Assembly (NCBI GenBank): GCA_964450495.1
Contig: CAYVFU010000006.1
Span: forward strand, 27,469-91,468
Reading direction: 5' to 3'
From: CALFUK01 sp964450495
GTDB lineage: Bacteria > Bacteroidota > Bacteroidia > Chitinophagales > Saprospiraceae
DNA: 64,000 nucleotides
Under the pieces are notes generated by a model. It had not been told where the DNA came from and searched no databases. It saw nothing but the letters and a program-made list of their open reading frames with translations. A program made the position numbers and the translations under genes. Of the stretch, positions 16,661-25,116 are shown piece after piece (position 1 is the stretch's first letter; every line of letters starts with the position of its first letter).

Positions 16661-18694
16661 TTAGTTCTGGGAATAATAATTTATTGGGTTTGCGGGTAGT
16701 TCTATTTTGAAACAGGTCCCAGTAAGACTGTCAGAATCTGTAATATAAATTTCACCACCTAGTCGATTAGTGAGGCTTTTTACAATGCTGAGGCTAAGTC
16801 CAGAACCTGTATAAGCATCTCTATTATTCAACCTGGTAAACGATTGGAAGATAGTATCATGGTATTGAGGGTCAATGCCGATTCCATTGTCAGCGATCCA
16901 AAAATTATGAGTATTTTCAGAAAGACTATAGGTCACATCAATAAGTACTTCATCGTTGTCATTGAATAAGGAAGCATTATCAAAAATCTTGTTCATAATA
17001 ATTTCTAAACTATCTAGATGACTTTTGATCATTCCTGTATTATTGATCTTCAACTGTATATTCTTTTTTAGATATTTTTGCCTTACTTTAGACAACACAT
17101 CATTCATAAGTTTGGAAATGTTAAAGTGTGTCATTGTATTCAAATCATTTGACACATTATTTCTGTAAACATTCACTTCTTCAATTAGCGCACTCAATTG
17201 TTTTCCACTATTAGTAATGATATCAATATGGTCTATAAATTGGGAGTCTTCACTTAATTTTTTGCGGGTTAGTTGACTAAAACTTACAATGTTTCGGACA
17301 GGTTCTTTTAAGTCATGGGATAAGATTCTATTAAACTCTTCGATGTCTTTATAGGAACTTTTAAGGAGATCGTTTGACTGCTGTAAATGGACTGTACGCT
17401 TTTGAACTTCAGATTCTAGCTTTTTGTTATACTTTATTTTTTGATAATACGCAGCAATGAGGAAGCTAATCATCAATCCGAAAAACCCCATAAGAATGAG
17501 TAATAATTTTTGAAAGTTTTCATTTTTAATCAATTTCACAGATAGTAATTCATTATCCTTTTCTTTCTGATCAGAATCGTATTTTATTTTTAAATAGTTT
17601 GTTTTTTGTAGTTTTTCATCTTTTAAATTTTGTTCTAATAAGGTATTGTGTTCATTTAAATAGTGATAAGCAGAATCATATCTTGTCATATTGTGATAGG
17701 CGGTGTGTAACTTTGTATAAGCTGATAATTTAATCGAATTTTTAATTCCGTCAGTGTCAATTATACTTGTTGCCAGAGGTATGATTTTTTCGTGTTCTTT
17801 TTTAGAGGCATGCAGGTTTGCATAAAATAGGGTGATTTCACCAAAATGAGATGAGTTAATGTCTTTTTTATCAATAGATGAAATTTCTTTTCTAATGAGT
17901 TCTGCAGAGTCGAAATCTTTAGTAGCAATAAAAATTTCTCCTTTTTGTACGAGCATATCTGGTTTTAGGACTTGCAGATCATGTTCTTGGATTAGTTCTA
18001 GACCTTTATTAATACTTTCTAATGCATCTTTGTAGTTCCCTTTGTTAAGATATGCTTCTGATAACTCAAACATCGTTAATGCGTGAGTAGAGACACGATC
18101 ATTAAATTTTCCCATATTCAGAATCTCCTGATAGCATTTGATGGCTGCATCAGATTCCTCCTCATCATTATACAATTGACCAAGTGAATACAAATTCATT
18201 AGAATCGTAGCGGTGTCTTGAGTCGATTTGCCAAATTCAACATTATTGTAATAGACCTTTTGGGCAGATTCTAAATCTCCTAGAGACATTATTGTAAATG
18301 CATTTATGTAATTATAAGCTGATCTTGGTTTTCTTGAAATATAAGATTGATGAGAATCTTCCTCTAAGTCTAGAATTATTTTATATGCCTCCAATGTTCT
18401 GTTGTTACTAAGCTCGTAATAAATCTGAGCAAGGCTATATTGAAACAAGAGAGAGTCATGAATAAGTGGATCGGACTGTATGATAGAATCGCATGCTTCG
18501 AAGATGTTTTCTACAAGATTCATATCTCGATACATATACTTATGTAAGGAATCAACGTATACCTTGAAATAGTGAGAAGAGTCTTCTTCTGAGTATTTGT
18601 GATCAGATTGTGATATAGCCGATAGGTGTAGCAAGGAACAGAAAACAATACACAATAGTTTGGCTATAGACAGAAACAATAATCTGTCAATCAA
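16661..18694 (-). CDS. TPR-containing sensor histidine kinase
   Basis: The 677-residue protein has a signal peptide, a periplasmic array of tetratricopeptide-like repeats (about 60-370; for example AIKCYQEIL and YKDALESINKGLELI), one membrane segment at about 393-415 and a cytoplasmic kinase. The dimerisation box SHDLKEPVRNI carries the phosphorylated His460. The ATP-binding domain has DNGIGIDPQY and TGSGLSLSIV; the N-box is NKIFDNASLF. TPR histidine kinases of this design are common in Bacteroidota. No response regulator is adjacent, so it is an orphan, and its signal is unknown. Confidence 0.88.
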   Translation of the reverse strand: MIDRLLFLSIAKLLCIVFCSLLHLSAISQSDHKYSEEDSSHYFKVYVDSLHKYMYRDMNLVENIFEACDSIIQSDPLIHDSLLFQYSLAQIYYELSNNRTLEAYKIILDLEEDSHQSYISRKPRSAYNYINAFTIMSLGDLESAQKVYYNNVEFGKSTQDTATILMNLYSLGQLYNDEEESDAAIKCYQEILNMGKFNDRVSTHALTMFELSEAYLNKGNYKDALESINKGLELIQEHDLQVLKPDMLVQKGEIFIATKDFDSAELIRKEISSIDKKDINSSHFGEITLFYANLHASKKEHEKIIPLATSIIDTDGIKNSIKLSAYTKLHTAYHNMTRYDSAYHYLNEHNTLLEQNLKDEKLQKTNYLKIKYDSDQKEKDNELLSVKLIKNENFQKLLLILMGFFGLMISFLIAAYYQKIKYNKKLESEVQKRTVHLQQSNDLLKSSYKDIEEFNRILSHDLKEPVRNIVSFSQLTRKKLSEDSQFIDHIDIITNSGKQLSALIEEVNVYRNNVSNDLNTMTHFNISKLMNDVLSKVRQKYLKKNIQLKINNTGMIKSHLDSLEIIMNKIFDNASLFNDNDEVLIDVTYSLSENTHNFWIADNGIGIDPQYHDTIFQSFTRLNNRDAYTGSGLSLSIVKSLTNRLGGEIYITDSDSLTGTCFKIELPANPINYYSQN

Positions 18695-19085
18695 AAACTA
18701 GGTGTTAAAAAGATGTTCGTACAAAAATAGGCTAATATTTGTTAAAATGCATACAAATCAAGGGTTCTGTTTTTACTTCTATGATATATAATTATGCATG
18801 CAAATGACTTAAAAATGGCTTCCTTTTGGTAAATAATTACAATTAGCTCCAATAGTTACTTATCAATGATGTAGTTTAAATTATCTAAATCCATATATGT
18901 AACTAACGAGAAGACATATATATAATGAAGTATACATTTATTAGACATATCAAGATGGTGTATGATTTTCTCCAAAGCCTATAATTCGGGGACAGTGTGG
19001 TATCCTGTAGATTGAATTGATAGAATGACATAAAATTCAAGTTTCTTGCTTCTCCTTATAAGAGGGGTTTTCATATTTGGTATAA

Positions 19086-19172
19086 TGATTGCAATTCAAG
19101 AAGTACATGTAGTTTTATTGCTACTGTTAAAACCAACCGCAGCCTCAAGACGTCTTGTTTTGGGGCTTTTTT
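19086..19172 (+). ncRNA. Candidate small RNA ending in an intrinsic terminator
   Basis: CATATTTG near 19073-19080 differs by one base from the -7 consensus TAnnTTTG, and a TTG lies 23 bases upstream in the -33 area. A transcript begun just downstream would be about 85-90 nt and end at the hairpin and T-run at 19141-19172. No open frame of convincing quality fits. I do not recognise it as 6S, tmRNA or RNase P RNA. The evidence is positional only. Confidence 0.28.
19141..19172 (+). terminator. Intrinsic terminator
   Basis: AGCCTC (19141-19146) pairs with GGGGCT (19162-19167), with one G-T wobble, and is followed by a run of six T. The loop contains a palindromic AAGACGTCTT. It lies on the plus strand with no plus-strand gene upstream for about 2.5 kb. 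Confidence 0.6.
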
Positions 19173-19177
19173 ATTTC

Positions 19178-19221
19178 TACTGTACAGTAATATGCACAGT
19201 TATGAATATATGTTACCTTTG
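19178..19221 (+). promoter_or_regulatory. Palindromic operator candidate and promoter of the CNNM gene
   Basis: TACCTTTG at 19214-19221 matches the -7 consensus exactly and lies 24 bases before the ATG at 19245. No good TTG occupies the -33 position. Instead a perfect 12-base palindrome, TACTGTACAGTA (19178-19189), sits 24 bases upstream of the -7 element, just beyond the -33 position, where an activator or repressor dimer could bind. Confidence 0.45.
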
Positions 19222-19244
19222 CACCAAACAAGTCAATACCCTAA

Positions 19245-20312
19245 ATGGGAGATATACCATTACTAATCCTCTTTTTTGCCGTTTCAATAGTCTTTTCTTT
19301 CCTCTGTAGTATATGGGAGGCTGTACTTTTAAGTATCACACCCTCTTACGTACAAGTCAAAGTACAAGACAAAAGCTCTATCGGAAGCTTACTCGAATCA
19401 TTCAAAGAAAACATTGATAGGCCTCTAGCTGCAATACTTACGCTAAATACAATTGCTCACACAGCTGGAGCGATCGGCGTTGGTGCTACAGCATCTAGAA
19501 TCTGGCCTGGGAATCTTGCAGCGACAATCGTTTCTGTGGTCATGACCTTAGCTATTTTATTTTTATCAGAAATAATACCTAAGACAATTGGAGCCAACAA
19601 CTGGAAGTCATTAGCGCCTTTCACAGTGAAGAGCTTAAATTTCATAATCAAAGCCCTCTACCCTCTTGTTTGGTTCAGCCAGATCATCACTAAGATGCTT
19701 AAAAAGGAAAAAGGCAAATCTGTATTAAGTCGTTCTGATTTCATGGCGATGGGCCAAGTAGCATCTAAAACAGGTGTTCTAGAAACTGGTGAGTCAAGAA
19801 TATTAGAGAACTTATTGAAATTCAAAGATTTAGAAGCCAAAGATATCATGACACCAAGAACTGTAGTGTTGGCTGCTCAAGAGAATCAAAGCATCAATGA
19901 CTTCTATACCAACAATAAGAATCTGCGGTTTTCCAGAATTCCAGTTCATAGTGATTCCAAAGATCAAATTTCAGGTTTCATCCTAAAAGATGATTTACTG
20001 TCAGCCATCATTAACAATAAAGGAGATAGTCCTTTGTCCAGTATCAAACGCGACATTAAAATTGTCACAGAGACGCAAAATCTGATTAGGCTCTATGAAG
20101 AACTTATCGAGAAGAAGTCTCATATCGCTCTTGTCGTAGATGAATTTGGTGGGATGTCAGGCATCGTTACTATGGAGGATGTTGTTGAGACCTTGTTTGG
20201 ACTTGAAATCATGGATGAATTCGACAATGTTGAAGACATGCAAAAGCTGGCCCGTAAGAAATGGGAAGAAAGAGCAAAAAAGCTTGGTTTGCTGGAAGAA
20301 GACAATTCTTAA
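19245..20312 (+). CDS. CNNM-domain protein with CBS pair (hemolysin C / CorC-like)
   Basis: The 355-residue protein has an N-terminal CNNM membrane domain (about 5-150, with FSFLCSIWEAVLLSITPSYV and FLSEIIPKTIGANNWK) and a cytoplasmic CBS pair (about 195-330, with IMTPRTVV and GIVTMEDVVETLFG). Family members are linked to magnesium or cobalt movement. It ends about 25 residues after the CBS pair, so it lacks the CorC_HlyC C-terminal domain found in longer relatives; this short form is common and need not be a truncation. It stands alone, with its own promoter signals upstream. Confidence 0.86.
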   Translation: MGDIPLLILFFAVSIVFSFLCSIWEAVLLSITPSYVQVKVQDKSSIGSLLESFKENIDRPLAAILTLNTIAHTAGAIGVGATASRIWPGNLAATIVSVVMTLAILFLSEIIPKTIGANNWKSLAPFTVKSLNFIIKALYPLVWFSQIITKMLKKEKGKSVLSRSDFMAMGQVASKTGVLETGESRILENLLKFKDLEAKDIMTPRTVVLAAQENQSINDFYTNNKNLRFSRIPVHSDSKDQISGFILKDDLLSAIINNKGDSPLSSIKRDIKIVTETQNLIRLYEELIEKKSHIALVVDEFGGMSGIVTMEDVVETLFGLEIMDEFDNVEDMQKLARKKWEERAKKLGLLEEDNS

Positions 20313-20394
20313 AATAGTATCACGGCATGCGTAACCTCGGTCACTATAGGCGTCAGCAAGGTCAAAGTAGACTTCCCCGCCTCAGCGAAACAAA

Positions 20395-20892
20395 CTAACC
20401 CTTGAAAGTTTCACCCATTATTTGACCTAGATGGTGTTCCAAATGATCAATATAATCTTTTATTAGGTGTTCTAAAGTTGCCTTCTCGCCTTTAGCTATT
20501 TGATTAAATCCAATGCGGTAAAAGTTGTGCTGAAGTGATTCTTTAATTAACAAATCATCTGGCAATGACGCGATGAGATAAGTCAATTGTGTATTTACCG
20601 CTTTCCATCCTTCTACCAATTCTTGATAGTCACGCTGCTGATATTGATGTATGCGTACTTCATTGTCTTGGTCATAGCCATCGAAGACGAGATGTTCTTG
20701 ATCAGTTGATACTTTAAATCGTCTGTGATTATTGTAAGCTGAATCGATAAGATGGCCTAAAATTTCTTTTTTGGACCATTTGGTTGGCGAATCTTTACGT
20801 TCTAAGTCTTTTTTATCATCTAAAGTAGCTAAACGGGGTCCAATGGATTGGACAATTTGTAAGAGCTTGTCAGATAAGGATTTAGCAGACAC
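20395..20892 (-). CDS. DinB family protein
   Basis: The 165-residue protein fits the DinB-like four-helix fold: SPTKWSKKEILGHLIDSAYN with its His, HHRRF-like NNHRRFKV, and a C-terminal LEHLIKDYIDHLEHHLGQIM. The His residues in GHLID, TLEHLIKD and HLEHH fit a metal site of the kind used by bacillithiol-type transferases and related enzymes. It is cytoplasmic. Substrate unknown. It lies upstream of an exported thioredoxin on the same strand, about 70 bases from it. Confidence 0.8.
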   Translation of the reverse strand: MSAKSLSDKLLQIVQSIGPRLATLDDKKDLERKDSPTKWSKKEILGHLIDSAYNNHRRFKVSTDQEHLVFDGYDQDNEVRIHQYQQRDYQELVEGWKAVNTQLTYLIASLPDDLLIKESLQHNFYRIGFNQIAKGEKATLEHLIKDYIDHLEHHLGQIMGETFKG

Positions 20893-20963
20893 TGAAAATA
20901 GTTTATACAGACGAGAAGTAAGTAGCTAGGAAATATATAGTAAACTGAAGAGCATGTTTTGAA

Positions 20964-21479
20964 CTATGCTCTTGTTTTTAAGTATTCTTTCAGATCCATT
21001 GTTTTGTATTTGTCTTCCTTAGCAAACTCAAGTTCGCCTAGGATCTGATCTACTTTTTTAAAGCCTGGAGATATCATAATTCTTTCCATGTCTTGGTTAA
21101 AGTAAACGAATGCGGGGTAACCCATTCGACCATTTAACATAGAGTGTGCTAGTTGGTGATAACCTCTTCTTCCATTTTTGACAAATTTAAACTCAAAGCC
21201 TTGATAGGTAATTGGCTGTTTTTGTTCAGCATTAAATTTTACTGCGTAGTAATTATCATTTAAATATTTCACGACTTCTGGATCTTTGAATGTGGACGAA
21301 TCCATTTTTTTACACCATCCACACCAATCTGTGTACATGTCAATGAACATATTTTTTGGTTCTTCTTCCATTTTAGCTGTTGCTTCTTCCCATGTTAACC
21401 AATTAATGGCATCAGCATCTTGTGCCGAAAGTTGCAAATAAAAGAAAGCAAATAGTATGAATAAGATCGCGTTACGCAT
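20964..21479 (-). CDS. Exported thioredoxin-family protein
   Basis: The 171-residue protein has a signal peptide (MRNAILFILFAFFYLQLSAQ) and one thioredoxin domain with the redox pair CGWC in TDWCGWCKKMD. The segment GYPAFVYF supplies the cis-proline. CGWC and the preceding NMFIDMYTD resemble the DsbD C-terminal or YyaL/DUF255-like redox domains found as small periplasmic proteins in Bacteroidota. It probably reduces or oxidises periplasmic cysteines. The partner is unknown. Confidence 0.85.
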   Translation of the reverse strand: MRNAILFILFAFFYLQLSAQDADAINWLTWEEATAKMEEEPKNMFIDMYTDWCGWCKKMDSSTFKDPEVVKYLNDNYYAVKFNAEQKQPITYQGFEFKFVKNGRRGYHQLAHSMLNGRMGYPAFVYFNQDMERIMISPGFKKVDQILGELEFAKEDKYKTMDLKEYLKTRA

Positions 21480-21622
21480 GATAAATTATGTTTATACGTT
21501 AGTACTAATAGCAAATTTACATTAGATTTTCCATAATTATATGGATATAACGTTTCTTTAATGATTTTGGTTATTTCATGAGTCAAATACAACCCTACTT
21601 AGGTTCTGATAAACTATGATTA

Positions 21623-22654
21623 TTAGTATTTGTAAGCTTTCACAGTATTCACAAAATGCTTGACGTTTTCTAAGGGTGTATCAGGATAGACACCATGACC
21701 TAGATTCATGATATGACCCTTCCCCATTTCCTTAATAATGGCTTTTGCTTGAACTTCAATTTCGTCTGGACTAGCGTATAATTGACATGGATCCATGTTT
21801 CCTTGAAAAACAGCTGTTTCGCTAATTAATCTTGCTGCATGAGCAGGCGTATTCCAATCTAAACCTACACCAGCAGAACCCAGGTCTATAATCTCTTGCA
21901 AAGAATACCAAGCTCCTCTGCAAAATATGATCACAGGAGCAGTGTCAATCTCGTCGACAATTTGTTTTAAATATGGCAAACAAAACTTAGCATACAGTCC
22001 TCTATCCAAGATACCTGCCCAAGAATCGAAGACTTGGACAACATCTGCGCCGTGTTCGATTTTTAATTTTAAATAAGCAATGATCGTGTGCGTTAGTTTT
22101 TGCAACAGTTCGTGGGCTGCTTTCTCTTCTTGATACAAGAATTTTTTGGCCTTTGAAAATGTCTTACTACCCTGCCCTTCGATCATATACGACATCAATG
22201 TCCATGGTGCTCCAGAAAAACCAATTAATGGCACCCTGTCATTTAGTTCTCTTTTGGTAATCTCCAGTGCTTCGAATACATAGTGAAGCTTTTCAGCAGC
22301 TTTTATTCCTTCAGATAACCGTGAGACGTCACTTGCTGATTCGATAGTAGTGGGGAAAAAGGGTCCTTTCTTTTCTATCAATTCATATTCTAGTCCCATT
22401 GCCTCTGGGATGACTAGGATGTCGGAGAATATGATTGCGGCATCGACACCTAGTTCATCTACTGGCTGTATAGTTACTTCTGCAGCTAACGAAGGTGTCT
22501 GTACTAATTCTATGAATCCAGATAGGCTACTTCTTATTTTGCGGTATTGTGGCAGGATTCTCCCTGCTTGTCTCATCAGCCAAACTGGTGGTCGTTCGAC
22601 ATGTTCATTGTTAAGTACCTTTAGTAATAAATGCTTTTGAGATGCTCCATTCAT
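21623..22654 (-). CDS. hemE: Uroporphyrinogen decarboxylase
   Basis: The 343-residue enzyme shows the HemE signatures RPPVWLMRQAGR (about 20-31), with the substrate-binding Arg residues, and IGFSGAPWTLMSYMIEGQGS (about 143-162), plus VFDSWAGILDRG and LGHGVYPDTPLENV. It decarboxylates the four acetate side chains of uroporphyrinogen III to give coproporphyrinogen III in the cytoplasm; its product is the substrate of HemF, encoded at 25113-25994. The start is shared with a divergent dapB gene 66 bases away. Confidence 0.96.
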   Translation of the reverse strand: MNGASQKHLLLKVLNNEHVERPPVWLMRQAGRILPQYRKIRSSLSGFIELVQTPSLAAEVTIQPVDELGVDAAIIFSDILVIPEAMGLEYELIEKKGPFFPTTIESASDVSRLSEGIKAAEKLHYVFEALEITKRELNDRVPLIGFSGAPWTLMSYMIEGQGSKTFSKAKKFLYQEEKAAHELLQKLTHTIIAYLKLKIEHGADVVQVFDSWAGILDRGLYAKFCLPYLKQIVDEIDTAPVIIFCRGAWYSLQEIIDLGSAGVGLDWNTPAHAARLISETAVFQGNMDPCQLYASPDEIEVQAKAIIKEMGKGHIMNLGHGVYPDTPLENVKHFVNTVKAYKY

Positions 22655-22720
22655 ATCACAAAAGTAATTGAAAGGAGTATCTTTGGTCGATTTTGAATTG
22701 ATTTTTACAAAATTCAGACA

Positions 22721-23437
22721 ATGAATATAGCAATCATCGGATATGGGAAAATGGGTAAAACCATAGAACGCATAGCAACGTCAAGAGGCCACAACATTAG
22801 CGCAATAGTGGATCGCGATACAGATGTTTCATTAGCTGACTTGTCAGAGCAGAGTACGGATGTAGCAATAGAGTTCACCAATCCAGAAGTCGCAAAGTCT
22901 AATTTATCGACTTTGGCTGACAAAAAAATACCAACAGTCAGTGGTACAACTGGTTGGTTAGAAGCCTACGAAGACGTTTGTAACCGATTTATAGATAATG
23001 AATCTGCAATCATCTATGCGTCTAATTATAGTGTCGGCGTAAATGTCTTTTTTGCCATCAATAAAAAGCTTGCATCCTATATGGCAGACCATAGTGACTA
23101 CAATATTTCAATGGAAGAGATTCACCATATACATAAACTTGATGCCCCTAGTGGTACAGCCATTACGCTAGCTGAAGCCATCCTACAAAACATCCCTAAA
23201 AAAACGAAATGGGTAAATGAACCTAGTGATCAAGAAGAAATTATTCCTATTATATCAAAACGACACGGTGAAGTTCCAGGCACACATACGGTAACGTACA
23301 AGTCTGAGATAGATAGTATCACCATTAGTCACGAAGCACACTCTAGAGAAGGGTTTGCTTTAGGTGCTGTTATTGCAGCTGAGTGGTTAAAAGGGAAGAA
23401 GGGTGTGTTTTCCATGCAAGATGTTTTGGGGATATAA
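22721..23437 (+). CDS. dapB: 4-hydroxy-tetrahydrodipicolinate reductase
   Basis: The 238-residue enzyme has the dinucleotide motif GYGKMG (7-12), SGTTGW (74-79), and the catalytic segment EEIHHIHKLDAPSGTA (132-147) with the His pair and Lys139. It reduces the product of DapA with NAD(P)H in lysine and diaminopimelate synthesis. TATCTTTG at 22678-22685 is an exact -7 promoter match 36 bases before the ATG. No other dap genes are beside it. Confidence 0.95.
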   Translation: MNIAIIGYGKMGKTIERIATSRGHNISAIVDRDTDVSLADLSEQSTDVAIEFTNPEVAKSNLSTLADKKIPTVSGTTGWLEAYEDVCNRFIDNESAIIYASNYSVGVNVFFAINKKLASYMADHSDYNISMEEIHHIHKLDAPSGTAITLAEAILQNIPKKTKWVNEPSDQEEIIPIISKRHGEVPGTHTVTYKSEIDSITISHEAHSREGFALGAVIAAEWLKGKKGVFSMQDVLGI

Positions 23438-23451
23438 TTAATGATTAATTC

Positions 23452-23595
23452 TTAATTTTTAATGTTTAGTTTATGTGTGCATTCCTGATTAGGGGTGGCC
23501 TATATTTTGTTTAATAATTCATATAATATGGCATATTTGAACCCCGAGGCTTTTTCTGGTCTAAGTTCAATTCAACATTCAACATTAAAAATTAA
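23452..23595. repeat. A+T-rich inverted repeat between convergent genes
   Basis: TTAATTTTTAATGTT (23452-23466) is exactly complementary to AACATTAAAAATTAA (23581-23595), enclosing 114 bases. The right arm sits in a stretch where AACATT recurs three times. It could be a small mobile or folded intergenic repeat (MITE-like), but no target duplication is visible and A+T richness makes chance matches easier. Confidence 0.4.
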
Positions 23596-23598
23596 ACA

Positions 23599-24609
23599 TT
23601 AGAGCAGTTCTTCCAACAACAAATTACACCCTCTCATTTCACTCATTTGCATACGTCCGAGTAATTCGAAAGTTGTGTTTGAGTGCATGATAGCAAGATC
23701 TTCGGTTTGAATGAATGCACAGGTGTCAATATTGGCCAAATCTATAATGTTGAGTTGACCTGATTTTCCATTTATCTGTTTGTGAAAAGGATCATTTATT
23801 TCATTGGTAAAAACTCTTAAAGAAAATGGGCAAGTGAATAGTAAGGAGTTATTTGTGTAGCATTGTGAGAGTAGTTCTGTCATTCCGTATTCGGAATGAA
23901 TGGCTGGACATAAGGTGCTTTCCTTAATGCTTGTAAATATTTGTGTTTTGGTCAACTCTTTGCTTGAACTCTTCATACCACCTGTTTCTATTATTTGAAT
24001 GTCGCTGAGAACAGGTCTTTCCTCTTCAATGAAATCGAGCAAGGCAAAGCTGACCGCAAACAAAATTGTCGGAATGCCTTTGTTTACATTTGACTTTATG
24101 TTTTTGTGTAATTGTTCGTATTGATCTAAGTAAAATCCACTTGTTTCGGAATTGGATTGTTCTATGAAAAAATTTACCATTTCAATTAAAGAAGATCCGT
24201 CACGATCAAGGTAACCTGGCAATAAAGCTAGAAAAGCATATTGACCAATATCCCCAAAATGACTAGTAAAAATATGAGAAGAATGCTGTTTATAGAAGTT
24301 TAAATCACTTACAAAATGCTGGGAGCGCTTTCCACCTGTACCGCTGCTGCGAAAGATTATTTCTTCATTCCATGTGCCTGTTTGCACCTTATGATTTTTG
24401 AAAAATTGAATTGGCAGGCAAGGAATTTCAGCGATATTATTAGGCTTTATCGTGGATTTTTTGATAAAAGAAAGATATCTATTGTAAACATCGTTATGTC
24501 TTCGTTGGAACTCAAAGACCTCAAAAGCAAGCGATTCAAAATCTAATTCGTTATCTTGTAGACGAGATAGTTTGTTGAATAAGCTTGATCTTTTTTCCTT
24601 GAATTGCAT
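23599..24609 (-). CDS. LuxE/PaaK-like acyl-protein synthetase (adenylate-forming)
   Basis: The 336-residue protein resembles LuxE acyl-protein synthetases: IPCLPIQFFKNHKVQTG, FRSSGTGGKRSQHFVSD (SSGTGGKRS at 88-96, the adenylate P-loop), YLDRDGSSLIEMVNFFI and EYGMTELLSQCY with the conserved Glu-Tyr-Gly-Met-Thr-Glu. It probably activates an acyl group with ATP and passes it to an enzyme or carrier. It is not part of a lux operon. Its start is only 12 bases from the GTG of the divergent lipoprotein gene. Confidence 0.8.
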   Translation of the reverse strand: MQFKEKRSSLFNKLSRLQDNELDFESLAFEVFEFQRRHNDVYNRYLSFIKKSTIKPNNIAEIPCLPIQFFKNHKVQTGTWNEEIIFRSSGTGGKRSQHFVSDLNFYKQHSSHIFTSHFGDIGQYAFLALLPGYLDRDGSSLIEMVNFFIEQSNSETSGFYLDQYEQLHKNIKSNVNKGIPTILFAVSFALLDFIEEERPVLSDIQIIETGGMKSSSKELTKTQIFTSIKESTLCPAIHSEYGMTELLSQCYTNNSLLFTCPFSLRVFTNEINDPFHKQINGKSGQLNIIDLANIDTCAFIQTEDLAIMHSNTTFELLGRMQMSEMRGCNLLLEELL

Positions 24610-24621
24610 TAATTATATACA

Positions 24622-25116
24622 GTGAAATTTTTTACGAATATATTACTCCTTTGCGGAATCTCTTTAATGCTGGCATCATGTGTTAAATCTCCAGGCTTTT
24701 CTGATATTCCGGAAATTGAATTTTTAGGTCTTTCTGCCTCATCAATGGATCAAGGTTCATTAAACTCAGATTCTTTGTTCTTACAGTTTACATTTACAGA
24801 TGGCGATGGAGACATAGGCTTTGAAGCGGAATTTCCTGATCAAAATATATTTGTTATAGATAACCGTACTGGAGACAGCTACGATGCATTTAAAGCACCC
24901 GTCATACCTGAACAAGGCAGTTCTAAAGGTATCGAAGGGACCGTAACAGTCAGACTCTTTACGACGTGTTGTTTATTCCCAGATGGCACACCACCTTGCG
25001 AAGCGCCACCGAATTTTCCAACAGATACCCTGACCTTGGATGTTTACATAAAAGATCGAGCAAACAATCAGAGTAATCAAATTACTACAACACCTATTGT
25101 CCTATTTTGTAACTAA
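24622..25116 (+). CDS. Putative lipoprotein, beta-rich, unknown function
   Basis: The gene begins with GTG (MKFFTNILLLCGISLMLASC), a lipoprotein signal with Cys at residue 20. The mature part of about 145 residues has DSLFLQFTFTDGDGDIGFEA, an Ig-like or cadherin-like calcium motif, VTVRLFTTCCLFPDGTPPCE and DTLTLDVYIKDRANNQSN. It is probably a surface or periplasmic lipoprotein with one Ig-like domain; no enzyme motif is visible. It lies 12 bases from a divergent start and its stop overlaps that of hemF by four bases. Confidence 0.75.
   Translation: MKFFTNILLLCGISLMLASCVKSPGFSDIPEIEFLGLSASSMDQGSLNSDSLFLQFTFTDGDGDIGFEAEFPDQNIFVIDNRTGDSYDAFKAPVIPEQGSSKGIEGTVTVRLFTTCCLFPDGTPPCEAPPNFPTDTLTLDVYIKDRANNQSNQITTTPIVLFCN

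Larger units (their letters stand above)
18695..19244. other. 550-base intergenic region with a terminator, palindrome and promoter
   Basis: No convincing gene is present. The first 340 bases are A+T-rich with no recognisable structure. The last 200 hold, on the plus strand, a possible weak promoter near 19050-19080, a hairpin terminator at 19141-19172, a 12-base palindrome at 19178-19189 and a -7 element at 19214-19221 before the CNNM gene. The terminator has no upstream plus-strand gene to serve, which suggests a short untranslated RNA. Confidence 0.6.

Noticed and set aside
19046..19309. 87-residue plus-strand frame before and into the CNNM gene
   Set aside because: It overlaps the terminator, the palindrome and the true CNNM start in another frame, and its composition is not protein-like.
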